Shown piece by piece: positions 30,405 to 43,439 of a DNA stretch of 64,000 nucleotides. This DNA is from Symsagittifera roscoffensis (lineage: Eukaryota; Xenacoelomorpha; Acoela; Convolutidae). The notes under the pieces were generated by a model. The model searched no databases. It was not told where the DNA came from and was given only the letters and a program-made list of their open reading frames with translations. A program made the position numbers and the translations under genes. The first letter of the stretch is position 1; the number at the start of each line of letters is the position of its first letter. The stretch lies in the NCBI RefSeq assembly GCF_963678635.1, contig NC_087064.1, forward strand, positions 73,591,465-73,655,464, written 5' to 3'.

Positions 30405-30771
30405 ACCTCAGCCTCAACATCTACTACTGTTATTGTTGATGATAGTTGGTGAATAGTGAGAGTGTGGGGAGACAGTTACTGTTGTTGGAGTGTTATAAAG
30501 TTTTCTAATTCTGCAGAAAATTGAATATTGGGGAATTGTTGATTGATCGTTCCTAATTAAAGGGGAGTAGGTTGGGTTCACTTGAGAAGGAGTGTAGGGA
30601 GATTTACATTGATTTTGAGGTTGATTAGGTCAAAAGGGTGGTTTTGAGAAAGTTGAAGAGTTGGTCTGGGTATGGGTAGAAGGGGATGGTTCGGAATCTG
30701 CGAATTCATCGGGAGATTCTACATCAGATTTATTGAACTGTGATATTGTCTGAAAAACTGTGATATTTGAG
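30405..30771. repeat. Outer inverted repeat, right arm
   Basis: Reverse complement of 14597-14963. A minus-strand open frame (30998-30630) crosses the outer boundary at 30771. This arm therefore looks like original retroelement sequence, and the left arm like a copied or misassembled fold-back. Confidence 0.85.
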
Positions 30772-33700
30772 TTAGTATCAGAATATATGCCTGATGATAT
30801 ATTAGTTTGTGGTAAATCAGGTGGCGGAAAGCAAAAAGTGGGATAATATGGATTGGATTTTGGAGGTTGGCAGGGTGGGAGTTTGATCGATGGAGTGATC
30901 CAATTTGTCTGCTCGTCGTGGGCTGAAAAAATGATTATTTTGAGATTGAAAAGTGGTTGTATGGGACTGTTCAATGATTTGTTCATATGTGTCGTCATTT
31001 TGGGGGTGTTGTGTTACTATATGTTGAAAATGGCTTTGCCTGTGGCTTGGTTTTAAGTTTGGAGGTTTGTGATTAGTAACTTTCGAAAATTTCGTGAAAC
31101 TAATGATAATGGATGGTTATGATGTAGATTTGGTAAATGTGGTGCTGTAGGTAATGTATTTGTATTATTATTTGATTCGTCGTATGTGTTTGGGTTTGTT
31201 GATAGTTTTGTATTGTGTTCTTTGATTTGTGCATCTAAAAGTATTTTATTTATTGATGATGAAAATATTCCAAAAAAAAAATGCAAATAATATGCGTGCT
31301 AACTTGCTTGTCGGTTTACTTGCGTGTGAATTGCTTGCGCATGTGTTATAGATTCCTTTTAGTTATGAGAAAAGAAATCCAGTAAAGTTAAACATAGCGT
31401 ATAAGATAGTCAATCTTTCTAAGATGTGATATGGCCATCCTAGAAAGGCAAGGATTTCGTTTTTTAAGATTACGAAGCTAAAAATATTTATTGGTGAGAT
31501 ATCTTGTGGTCTATATTTTTCGCCGTTTAAGTATATGTAGTCTTTAATATCTTTAAAATATCCGCTGTAGTCTTGTGTACAGATGTCTGAAAATCCTGCG
31601 GTTTCTGCAAGTTTTCTTAAATGTCGGTCTATCGATTGTCGTTGTATGGTGTCCATTTATGTTAGTAGTTCCTGAATTTATTGTGTACGAATGTGATGTT
31701 GTATATCTGGTTTCGAGTATATTCCGATCGATTGTAGATCGATAATGGGATTACGAGCAACAGCTCGAATACTTTCGGGTGAAAACTTTTTCAATGGTTG
31801 CATTAATGTTGGGTATGGTGTGAGTAGATGGTATTTTTCTTCGCCAGGGTTTAATTTTACGATGTTGTGGCTGTTTTCTGATCCACATGGGACTGCGGCA
31901 TCCCAAAAATATTTTCTTCTTGAAAGTGTATCGACAAAATGAACTTTATTTTTTATAGAATATCGGGATTCGTTTGTAACAACGTTTATCTTCAAAAACA
32001 TATAATGGTGATACTTTTTTGGTGCAAGTATAAAACCACAATATATTTCCTTCATAGTCAAGGAAGTTTGATCTATTTCTGGATAATAATTATCCTGCGT
32101 AGGGTATTTTTACAACTGCTAGTGCGAGTGATTGTAAAATCTGAGTTCTTTCTAATTCGCATAGTTGATGCAGTGTTTCTAATTTGGAAAATAACATTTC
32201 TTGAAAAATTCTACTATTTGTGTAGTCTAATTTTATATCTAAGTGGATGTCATAGTGTATTGCGCCAAAATATGTACTATTCATTAGTGATAAGTCTTGT
32301 ATCCGTGTGCTTTCAGTGTCGTGTGGTTTTACTTTTCCACCAGGGTTTCCTGTGTTTTTTAGAAGATTTACTGGGATGTATGATGTTCCTTCGTTGAGAA
32401 GTTGATGTGTTGCATGAGGATTCTTTTTTAGTTTTCCAGTGGTTATATCGAAACCTTCGTCGAACTTGACAATTAATTCGTAATATTGTGTTTTGTAGAG
32501 TGGGTTTTTATCTTTACATGCAAATTCTGTTTCATGATAGATTTGGAAACAGATTAATTTATTTTTATCTGGTGAATGTTCCTGAATTTAATATTGGTGT
32601 GTCTTATTTGAGTTGGGTTGACATTGTCAAATGGGATGGATTCAATAAAACATTTTTAATGAATTTTAATCATTCGAGCGTTTTTGCTACTTGAAATGTT
32701 GTACAGGTGTCTTCGGGAAACCAAATAATTGGTGCTTGTGTTCTTGTTGTAGGGTCACAATAGCCTTTGTAATTTTTGCAAAGTAGTCTGATTCCTTGAT
32801 AGTTTATAGTGTTATCTTTTAAATCTCGTGTGAGTTGTATTTTTTCGAGTTGTATTTTCCAGTAAAAAAAAACATTACTTTTTTGTATCCTTTTTTTTCG
32901 TATCTGCTTTGCAGTGTGAAGGTTTATTTATTCCAATATGTGGTATCCAGTGGTTGTCGTGAATATCATAAGTTAGTCGTCCGTGTGCGCCGTTGTCTAG
33001 ATATCTTTCGGCTAGTTCAATATGTCCTTGATATCTTTCAATTTCTGCTTGATGTACAGTGTCTGTGAAGTTTACTATTTTTCTGTTCAAATTTTTATAG
33101 TCAAGTTTAATCTGAGTAGTTCGTTTTTACAATCTTCGGGACTTAGATGCAAAATTATTTCTATATTACTTTGGTAGAATGACCCTTGATCAAGTCGGTT
33201 TTTCTTTCCATTTGAAACTTGTGAATAATGTACTTTCTTTTCGGAAAATGTTGCTGTAAATTTATAGCCTGTGAGTGTTGTTGCTCGGGCTTTTGAGTAT
33301 AATGTTGCTATTATGTTTGTGGTTTCTATGGCTTGTGGTTCTGATTCGCATTGTGTTACTTGGTTTTTAGCATATTTGTGTAGCGTTTTTTGTTCATTTT
33401 CTTCACAATCGTAGTGTATTACTAACAAATCCTGAGGTCCTGTGCGAGGAGATGAATTTGTATTTTGTTCGGAAAAAATTGGAAAAAGGAGGTGTTGAAA
33501 TGTAAGTACTTTTACATTATACATGTGTATGATAATCCTGAGTATGGGTTATACAAGGTAATATATCCAATTGTGTTTTTGGTATATCTGTCGTATTTAT
33601 ATATAACTTCAGTGGTTATAAATGGGAAAGGTAGTGATTGAGCTGTTATATTCGGTGGGCTTAGGGGAAAAGGGTGTTGAACATTTTTATTAAGTCTGAC

Positions 33701-34760
33701 TGTGATTTCAAACCTTAACTGGAGACTATTTTAGTGAAGTATCTGAATATTGTGTTCTTGAATATCTTTGTGAATATCTTGTCTATATTGTAATCTACTT
33801 AGTGCCCAATTGTGGAGTCGGCTACTTTCTTGATGTTTTCCAAACAGTGAGGGAGGTGCTATGAAAGTATTCCAATCTAACCGTAGAGGGGTGTTTGTTA
33901 AAGACTGTTTTTGGTATCTAGCATCAAGGTTGGTGGGGAAATTAAGGGGGAAAAGTGTAGGTGACATTTGATTTATAGATGGTGTTGATGGAAGTGAAAT
34001 AGTCTCTGGCAGGGATGATAGTGTTGTATCAGAAGAAATATCTATTGGTTCAAATACTAAATTTGGTTCTCCTTGAGTATATGAGTGTGTTGTCCAATAT
34101 GGTGGTCTTTCGGTGGTGTTTGAGGGGTTAAAAGAATTTTCTCGGATTTGTTCTGATGTTGGAGTTGAAACTAGATAGTCTGATGGAATATTTGAAATGC
34201 TATGTTGTGAAGCAAGTGTGGGAGTTACTGGTCGTGTACTGCTCGAAAGGTCTGAGGTAATTGGTGTTGGTGATTGGGGTATGTTAAAATGAACTCTGGA
34301 GGTTTGAAAATTTCTATTTTTTTCTTGGATGTTTAATTTGTCTATTTATTTCAAGTGTATTTTGATTTTGGCTAATATGTCTTACTCGATTAACATCATG
34401 TTGTAAGGTGAGATATAAATTTTATATTGGTTCGCTTAAAGATGCTTGGCGACGAACTGGTTCTAAGGGTTCAGATAATCGTGCGTGTCGTTCTTCAAAC
34501 GTGTATGGATTGTCTTGAAAAGAAACTCGTGTTGATGGTGGAGGATTATTGGTAGTTGTAGGTGTTATTGGACTTTCTTGAGATGTTGTTGGTGGGGGCT
34601 GGTTTGGTGGTGGTTATTAGCAATTTTGAATAGTTATTTGAGTGTTTAATTCTTATTGGGAAAGTTTATGCTTATTATATTATTCTTCAATAAAAAGTAT
34701 CAAAAGAATAGTTGCTAAGACGAATGTGACTATTGCCTTTTTTTAAATAAATTTGCACAT
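30603..34760 (-). pseudogene. Retroelement B third-ORF (env-position) region, broken
   Basis: This is several kilobases of interrupted minus frames after the integrase. The N-terminal part (34640-33970) is Pro/Ser/Thr-rich. The middle (33524-31678) holds ordinary coding-like frames with PCGSENSHNIVKLNPGEEKY near 31900. The frame at 31656-31363 ends in a hydrophobic stretch that could be a membrane anchor (ERLTILYAMFNFTGFLF). Position after integrase and a possible anchor suggest an env-like gene, but I recognise no envelope family. The Polinton interrupts its end. At least a dozen stops and shifts are present. Confidence 0.4.
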
Positions 34761-35949
34761 TGTCATGATTAGGGACATTAAAAATGTGAGAAAATTATGA
34801 ATAAGAGAAAAATATCTTTTCGACTAAAAATAGTTCATTTAAATAGATTTTATCATTTTCGTACCTGTAGATGTGGTCAAGGGTTTGGGAAAGTTGGAGA
34901 TATATTATAAATAGGTAGTTGAAAATTTAAAAAAAATTGCAAAAAATTGAAGAAAAGATTATTAGAGGTTCAAAAGTTTCAATGAAAAAAAAATTTAAAT
35001 AGAGTGAAAAATTTGTGAAAAGGTTTGAAAGTTTTTGTTCTAAGTAATCGACTGTTATAGAAAGAAGAACTTAAGAAATGATCTGTTCGTCGAATATTTC
35101 TTAAATCTTTGAGGCAAAATTCATGTGTGGTTGGATAATTTATTGATTTATTGTTTTTTTGACAACTGGGTTGAGTTTTGTCAAAAATTGTTGAGGGTGT
35201 ATTTTTATGGTATTCGGGAGGTCTTCATAGTTTTGTTTTTATTTATTGGGTAATTGGGGGTATCTTTGAAATATTTGTACTTTAGGCCAAATGATCATGC
35301 GTCTTTTTTACTTAAAGCTAATTTGCCATTTTCGGTTGGAGGGTTTTTAAGGTCTGAATTGGGAAAATTTTGTTGATTTTTGCATAATTTGATAGGGGAG
35401 GGTTGTAATATTGAAGTAGTGTTTATTTTAGTTGTCAAGTTTTAGCAAGTTGCTTATTTTTGACCTGGAGGTTGTTAAATTATAGTTATAGATTTGCCTG
35501 GAGATTGATATCTGTCGGCTAATGAGTTTGTGTTAGAGATAAAAAGGTGACAATTTGAATGATTTCTTTTGGCTGAATTTGAACTAGAATTTATCGAGTT
35601 TATCTTCAGCATGTTATTACTGAAAAGTGAAAGTGTTAAGTGATTAAAAAGAGTATTGACGTTAATCAAAAATAAAGTTAGATTGTGGGATGAATGTCTT
35701 GTAGGTTTTTCGTGGTTGACTTCTAAATCGTGATGATTCTCTATGTTCGGATTTTTGTTGTTGATCCAGTGGTAAGATGTTTTCCGTCATTTTTCTATTT
35801 TTTCTCTCTTTTTGAGATACTTTTGGTTCTGGTGTGTCTGATATTTGAGGGTTGGCGTTTTGCTGTTGGATTGTTTTTGATTTTTATTGGTGTTAACGTT
35901 TTGATTTTGTTCCGTTTGTAGATTGTTTTGATCGATTTGTAAACCTGTG
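34761..35949 (-). other. Degenerate spacer between integrase and third ORF, copy B
   Basis: No frame worth calling. 35235-35800 is homologous to 1370-2000 in copy A, including TGCTTATTTTTGACCTGGAG, so it is part of the element and not an unrelated insertion. Confidence 0.5.
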
Positions 35950-36960
35950 AATAAATATAATTGAGTTAATTCGCGGAGTGCGTATTCTTTTGGATAATAA
36001 GGTAACAGCTTGTTACGGTGTTGAACGATTTCATTTTTACTGGAGTAAGTTTGTATGTTGCTTCAGTAGGTTTATCAATTATTTGGTAGGGTCCTTTTCG
36101 AAGTGGTTGTAATTTTTTGAGATTCCTTTTTGTGTATTGAAATTAGGTAATAAAACAAATGTTCCAATTTTTAAATCTTTGGCTGGCATGAAGCGTGAAC
36201 TAATTTGGTTGTTTATATTTTGCCTTTGTACTAGTTTCTTTATTACTTTTTGATAGATTTCTTAATATGTTTTATCTCTACTTAAAATCCATTCGGTATG
36301 TGTACCGGAAGCTAATTTTTAAATTTGTGGATGATGAAAGTGGTCTTCATCATGTGTATGTAATGGTAGACTATTACAAATTGAATCTTTATTTGGTTGA
36401 CAATATCCTTGTGAAATTTTCTGGGAACTAAAAAGTTTGTCTAGATTTTGAATATGTCTTTTCCGATCCTGAATGTCCATTTGTATTTTTTGTGTGTGCA
36501 ATATGTTGAATGCTATCATCATCATACTGAAGTGGACAGGGTACTTTAAAATCAGTTGTTTGATATTCTAAAAGATCTGTGTTTTCATTTATGGTTGTAT
36601 TATTAAATTTTCTAAAGTATCGGAGGAGTGTTTCATTTCCTAAGATTGTTGCATCATCTTTTGCTGGCTTTGTTTTTTATTTGTGCCATGATTTGAGTTG
36701 TCTAACAACAGGGTCAAAATTTTGGTAGTTTTGCAATAGTTGTAGTGTAATTGTTTCTGTTGCTGGTAGAAAAATAGTTTCGACTCTAATTTTGATAGGG
36801 GAATTGTGTCAAGTGGGTCGTAAAGGTCAAAAACTTGATTTACTGTGTACTTTAAACCATTTATCGGTGGTCCTGATAAATTTGTAACGTCAGTTAAAAT
36901 TTTTTTTCTATTAATGAGAAAGGATCTTTTTTGTGAGGTTGTTGTTTGATTGTCATTTGT
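35950..36960 (-). pseudogene. Integrase remnant with GPY/F-type tail, copy B
   Basis: At about 36080-36200 the minus strand reads KDLKIGTFVLLP followed by a block matching the GPY/F C-terminal integrase module of Ty3/gypsy elements (KGPYQIIDKPTEATYKL, within 36060-36120). The upstream core (36900-36250) is so broken that I cannot find the DDE residues. The block places copy B in the Ty3/gypsy superfamily. Confidence 0.6.
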
Positions 36961-37269
36961 TGGGTATTATTTTTTATCCATGTGAATATGGAATTGGTTT
37001 AAATGTGGATGTACCTAATAAATGAACTTCATAGTGATTATTTTTACAATCTAAATAAAGTTAGAAATGTTGTAATTTGTTTATTTGTGATTGATCTATA
37101 TCGTTTTTTTTTGCATATTTACATTCTAATCGTGGTGATGTTTCATTTTTTGCAAGATAAAATTTAATTTGTTGTGCTATTTCAACTGTAGTTTTTCGTG
37201 TAAGTAGTTCAGGTGGTGTATTTCTACTTAGTGTATCTGGTAATGCAAGATATTTTCTTGCTGTCCAAA

Positions 37270-38562
37270 CTAAATGTAAGTTGGGAATTTCATTAGAATT
37301 AATTTAAATCTGTAAACTCTATGGTTTGTATTTGATTTTTCTGTAAAAAGAAATATAATTGGTTTGTGATCTAAAAAAAGAACTGTTGGATGTTTTGATC
37401 CAAGTATCAAAAATTCATATTCTGTAAGTGTGTATATTATTGCTGTGCATTCTCTCATAAGAGTAGAGAGTCGTACTTCGGCTTGTGTAAATAAGCGAAA
37501 ATTTGCTGATATAAAATTCATCCATTTGTTCCACTGTGTGATTGTAGTAATGCTGCGCCAATGTCAAAATTCGAAGCATCGCACATTGCATAGAATGATT
37601 GATTTGGATCTGGGATTGTATTTGATATTTGTTCTCTTAGCAATTTTTTAATTTCGTTAAATCGTGTTTGATGTTCAGTAGTCCATTCGAAGTTGTTTTG
37701 TCTAAGAATAATATAGAATGGTCTTAAGTTCAATTGCATTTTATATACGTATTTACTTAAAAATTTTAACTTTCCAAGAAGTTCTTGGATTTTCTTTTTA
37801 TTTGTTGGTGGTTCGAGTTTTTGAATTGCATCTATGTTTGATTTTATGGAGTTATAGAGTTTCTTTCAATAATGTGTCCAAGAAACTTTACGCGTGTTAG
37901 AAAAGAATGTGACTTGTCTGGGGCTGTAAAAGCTGCTGAAAAAGCTGCTGGCACTATGGATATTCCATAGAAAAATCTATTGAATTCGTATTGTTGATTT
38001 CCAATAACGAATTGTGTTAACTGTCGTGGTTGTTCATCTAATTGCATTTGATTGTATGCACTATTCATGTCTGCGGTTGTGACGTATTTACCATTTTTTT
38101 TGTTAGATTTACTTGAATGGTTTCAAAAGGCCAATTGCATTTAGATTCGTCAATTAGTGAATTTAGATATCTAGCACCTAGAACAATTTTTAGTGATTCT
38201 CGTTCAACTAGGATGATAGCTGGGTTGATAAAGGTGTTACCTTTTGGTTGTTCCTCTTTATTTTTTGGAGATATAATTTCATTTTGTTCTAAAATGTCAA
38301 ATAGTTTGTTTACTTTATCATTTAAGTGTATTGGTACTTTGCTTGCTCTTTGTTTTTTGAAAATTGCGTCAAGTTTTAAAGGTAAATCCAGTGATGAACT
38401 AATTTTTCCAACATCGAGTTTTGAAGTTGCATAAACTGTTGGATTTTTTTTTTTTAATAGTTTGGCTAATTGGTCGAATTCGTTTTGTGTTATTTGAGAA
38501 TGTTGAAAATTAAACATTGTTAGAAATTTTTGTTGTTCTTCTGTATAATGTGATATTTTCAA
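37270..38562 (-). pseudogene. Reverse transcriptase-RNase H, copy B, catalytic block lost
   Basis: Minus frames give the RT entry (KVPIHLNDKVNKLFDILEQN and NEIISP), then MNSAYNQMQLDEQPRQLTQF around motif A. NRFFYGISIVPAAFSA follows, running directly into KFLGHIIERNSI. The segment that should hold the YxDD catalytic box between these last two is missing, so this copy has an internal deletion. Further on, FYAMCDASNFDIGAALLQS and LFLDHKPIIF are RNase H blocks. Two stops and several shifts separate the frames. Confidence 0.8.
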
Positions 38563-41500
38563 CGTTGGTTTAAACTATGGTGTTTTTGTGAAATAATCTG
38601 TGTTTCTTTTTTTGTTTCTTATAATATTGTTAAACGATAATTTTTCAATAAGAATTGTTAATTGGCAATGTCTAGTAATTATAATAAATTATTGACTCGA
38701 TATGCTACTTCGTTTGCGGGTAAAGTTGTGGCATTTGTTTCAGAGTATCCTAAAAGCCCTAGAGCTAAAGTTATCTGGTATGGTGAATTGTTATATACGT
38801 GTAATGAAATAATATCGGAGTTTGAATGTTTCATGTGTTTTATGGATGAAATTGTTCTTCGAAAAAATTTATGAATGGGTTTAAATTCAAGGTCTGACAT
38901 AAAGAGATTTTGTTTGTTTTGATTTTTATTAGACTAGTGAACTTGGTTGATTGAAAAGTTATTTACATTTCCTGATGGTGGTTTCAGGTATTTTCGTTCT
39001 TTATTGTATATAGGATAAATTTTGGCGAAAAATGGTGGTTATTTGTTTAATCTTTGAAAGAATGTTAAGGATGTCTTTTTCATTCTTGTGTACTTGTTTT
39101 TTATATGAACTTTACTATTTAGGATGTTTATTGTAGGACTGTATTCAGTTATAAATGGTATGCCAATGATATTGTGTTTACTATCTGTTATGTGGAACGT
39201 TTGTTTAATGTTTTGCTTAAGGTTTTGTTTTGTTCCATTGTTCTAGTGGGAACAAGGAAAAGTTGGATTTTTCCATAATTTACTAATGTTGAGCCCTGTG
39301 CTGTTGCTAATTTGCTGGCTGTCTTAATAGGTATTAAGGTTGGATGCAGTGTTTTGATTTTATTCCAAGTGGGGATATTAATAATTTCTGATTCTGCTCC
39401 TGATTCGATTAAAAAATCTATTTCAAGATCTGGTGGTTGAAATTCATTACTTTTTAGACTTTCTAAGAGAAATGGAATTGTCCAAACTTTTTCTCTTTGC
39501 TATTCTTTTTGTATATTTTGATAAATATGGTTAGTACTTGAGCTTTGTACTTCGTCTTTTTCGGGTTTAATTACAGTGTTAATTTCATTTACTTCTTGTT
39601 CAACTGGTACATCATTACTAATAGGTCTAGTGTAGTAATTTTGAATGGGTTCCAATTGATTTTCATAAATGTGTGAAGTGAAGGGTTGTTCATATATAAT
39701 AGGTTCGTAATCATTTTCAACTGTTATCATATTAACTGAGATGGTATTATTTGTATCACTTTTGCTGTCTGTTGATTCACAATTAATGTGATTTAATTGT
39801 AATTCAGTACTTTCTGTATCATCGTCTTTTTCGGGTTTAATTACAGTGTTAATTTCATCGGTATTAATTAGGATGATAACTGGGTTGATAAAAGTGTTAC
39901 CTTTTGGTTGTTCTTCTTTATTTAGTGGAGATATAATTTCATTTTGTTCTAAAATGTCATGTAGTCTGTTTACTTTATCATGTAAATGTATTGGTACTTT
40001 GCCTGCTCTTTGTTTTTTGAAAATTGCGTCAGGTTTTAAAGGTAAATGTAGTGGTGAACTAATTTTTCCAACATCGAAATTTGAAGTTGCATAAACTGTT
40101 GGATATTTTAATAATAGTTTGGCTAATTTGTCGGATTCGTTTTGTGTTATTTGAGAATATTGAAAATTAAACATTGTTAGAAAATGTTGTTGTTCTTCTG
40201 TATAATGTGATAATTTAAACGTTGGTTTCAACTATGGTGTTTTTGTGAAACAATCTGCGGTTCTTTTTTTGTTGCTTATTATATTGTTTATTGATAATTC
40301 TTCATCAAGAATTGTTGATTGGCATATGTCTAGTAATTAAAATATTTTCTTGACTCGATATGCTACTTCGTTTGTGGGTAAAGTTGTGGCATTTGTTTCA
40401 CAGTATCCTAAAATTCGTAGAGCTAAAGTTATCTGGTGTGGTAAATTGTTATATACGTGTAATGAAATAATATCGGAATTTGAATGTTTCATGGTTTTAT
40501 GGATGAAACTGTTATTCGAAAAAAACTATGAATGGGTTTAAATTCAAGGTATGACATAAAGAGATGTTGTTTGTTTTGATTTTTATTATACTGGTGAACT
40601 TGGTTGATTGAAAAGTTATATTCATTTCTGATGGTGGTTTCAGATACTTTCGTTCTTGATTGTATATAGGACAAAACTTGGCGAAAAATGGTGGTTGTTT
40701 GTTTAATCTTCGTAGAAATGTTAAGGATGTTTTTTTAATTTTTGTGTACTTGTCTTTTATATGAAGTTTACTATTTAAGATGTTTATTGTGGGAATATAT
40801 TTAGTAATAAACGGTATGCCAATGATATTGTGTTTAATATCTGTTATGTTGAATGTTTGTTTCAATGTTTTGTTTAAGATTTTGTTTTGTTCCACTGTTC
40901 TAGTGGGAACAAGGAAAAGTTGGATTTTTCCATAATTTATTAGTGTTGTGCCTTGTGCTGTTGCTAATTTGCTGGCTGTCTTAATAGGTAATAAGGTTGG
41001 ATGTAGTGTTTTGATTTCATTCCAAGTGGGGATATTAATAATATCTGATTCTGCTCCTGAGTCGATTAAAAAATCTATTTCAAGATCTGGTGGTTGAAAT
41101 TCTTTACTTTTTGGACTTACTAAGAGAAATGGAATTGTCCAAATTTCTTCTCTTGGCTGTTTTTTTTTGTATATTTTGATAAATGTGGTTTGTACTTGAG
41201 CTTTGTACTTCGTCTTTTTTGGGTTTAATTACAGTGTTAATTTCATTTACTTCTTGTTCAACTGGTACATTATTATTAATAGGTCTAATGTAGTAATTTT
41301 GAAGGAGTTTCAATTGATTTTCATAAATGTGTGAAGTGAAGGGTTGTTCATATATAATAGGTTCGTAATCATTTTCAACTGTGATCATATTAACTGAGAT
41401 GGTATTATTTGTATCACTTTCGCTGTCTGTTGATTCACAATTTGTATGATTTAATTGTAATTCAGTACTTCCTGTATCATCGATACCAGGGGGGTCTGAA
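38211..41500 (-). repeat. 1.66-kb tandem duplication inside pol, copy B
   Basis: Two units lie head to tail at an offset of about 1,657 bp, for example 41047 against 39390 and 41221 against 39563. Each carries the gag/linker tail, the protease and the RT entry. The RT entry of the upstream unit (FINPVIIL, near 39880) runs straight into linker sequence of the next unit (DEINTVIKPEKDD), which marks the junction. Similarity is high along the full length. Confidence 0.85.
40512..41160 (-). pseudogene. Aspartic protease and linker, copy B (upstream unit)
   Basis: The protease active site reads LEIDFLIDSGAESDIINI at about 41045-41090, a DSG-type retroelement motif, in a frame broken from the neighbours. 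The following 127-codon frame (40895-40512) contains NIIGIPFITKYIPTINILNS. A second copy of the same region is at 38870-39490, with its own DSGAES near 39390-39410. It would cleave the Gag-Pol polyprotein. Confidence 0.65.
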
Positions 41501-43419
41501 GTTGTTTCTTTAGTTGTTTGTACCTGAATAATTTGTCTTTGATGTTTCGGTGTGTTGCTTCTACATTTGTGTTGGGAATCGGTGTAGCGATTTATTATTT
41601 CTATGAGGAGATTGTGAATAATTTCTTTGTTGATTGTTATAATTTTGATTCCTATTTTGTGAATTATTTCGAGATCTATAATGGTAGTTGTTGTTATTTG
41701 TTCGTAGATAGTTAGATCTTTTGTATGAATTGTTTCTTGATCTATTGTTTTGGTAACGTTGATTTCGATTATTTGAATAACTTCTATTCCTATTGTTTGA
41801 TTAGTTTCTATTTGTATTGCATGATGAGTTTCATGATCTATAGTTTGAATAGTGTCTATTTTTAGAATTTGAATGGGAACTGGTATCAAACGAATATTCT
41901 CTTCTGTTTGAATTTGATCGTAAATAGTTGTTTCTATACTGATTATTTTGACTATTTGATCGACTATATCTATTTTGTGAGAAACTTCGTGAATTTTTTT
42001 GATCTGGTGATCTACTTCTATTACTTGAGTTGTAAGGTGACTGGTTTCTTGAATAATTGGAATTGTTTGGAAGTGGTTTATCAGAGCTGTTATTACTATG
42101 AATGTTTTGTTTGATAAATTTTGGTTTTTTTTCATGTATTGATAGAATGATTTATTTGGTTCTTTGCATTTTTGTGGTTTGTTCTGGTTATCTTGTAGCT
42201 TTTGTCTTCATTCGGCAATACTGTTTCGGTATCTTCGGCAAAAATTACACAATTTTTTGAAAGATGGTTTACCTTTGAAATTTGGATTTTTGTCACATCT
42301 GTTTAAAATTTCAGTAATTTTTTCAGTTAGATCTACATCTGAAGCTTGTATGTTGTTTAAATGTGTAGAAGTTGTTTCGATTCTATTGACGTTTTGTAGT
42401 TTAAGATTTTCTGTTTCTTCGAGTTTCATTGTGATTTCTGCTTTGCTGTGTAGTCATTACTAGTGTTTCAACTATTTCTTCATTTATAAAATGTGATGGT
42501 GTTTGAATATCATGTTGTGTAAGATTTCTAGTTCCATTCAAATTTTTCTGTTGTACAAGAGTTGAATTTAATATTTTGTCTTCTATCGGGTAAAAATGAA
42601 TTATAGTTTAAAGGTGTTGCATCTATTGTAAGTGGAAATACTTTTAAATAGTCCTATATGAATAGAAATTGTACTGATTGCTAGACTTGAGATGTCTATT
42701 GGGATGTTCAGGAATAATGGATGAGACCAATCAGGGTCCCAAATATAATCTGATTGTTCGGCAATGACAGTGTCATTATTGGTACTTTGAGGTCTAAAAT
42801 TTTTTCTTGCTTGTGCAATTAAGTGAATATTGTGTGTGAAATAGTCAATTATAAAACATACTAAGGTTTTTTGCAATCGTGTTTAACATTTTGTAAAATT
42901 TCATTGCTTGAAAAATTTTCACGGATTGTGTTTAAAAATGCTGAGAATGCGGCAATTTCAATTCTTACATTCGCGTGTCTTGATTTTTGAACTGGTGACG
43001 TACTTTCGGTTTCTTTCTTTTCTAGTATGGATAAATAACTATATATTATTGCAAAAACATCGTTAGTAAATATTGAATTTGCTCTCTCTGAGTTTTGGTG
43101 TTGTGTGTTTTTGTTTTTAATGTATTCTGCGAATACTTTTGAAAATTCTATGTCGACGTCGTCTGTTTGAATAACATATTTAACATGGATTTTACTTGCT
43201 GTGCTGAGTTTTATGGTGTAAATTCCATATTGTTGTTATGTTAGGTTACAATTTCCTTTTAATTAATCATCGACAATGGGCTAATTCCTTGTTCGAATAA
43301 ATTTGCGATTAGAATATTGCAAAATTGTATTTGTCCTCTAACTTCAGTGAGTGAATTGATGAGAAATGGGAAAACAGAGTTTTCGTCTCGACTTTCGTCA
43401 CTTGGACTCTGACTCATTT
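41104..43419 (-). pseudogene. Gag region, copy B, with degenerate zinc knuckle and minisatellite
   Basis: The N-terminus starts near 43419 (MSQSPSDESRDENSVFPFL) and is homologous to the copy A frame at 4139. A degenerate CCHC knuckle lies at 42208-42255 (CNFCRRYRNSIAE, with a stop where the last Cys should be). From 42110 to 41560 the DNA is a degenerate minisatellite of roughly 30 bp. Its present frame reads as endless Ile/Glu/Thr repeats, probably an out-of-frame Arg/Asn-rich tract. Confidence 0.6.
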
Positions 43420-43439
43420 TTCCGTTTTATGACTGTTAG

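Noticed and set aside
41104-42135. 343-codon frame as a real Ile-rich protein
   Set aside because: Most of it is a minisatellite read in one frame between a broken zinc knuckle and the protease. It is not a natural protein sequence.
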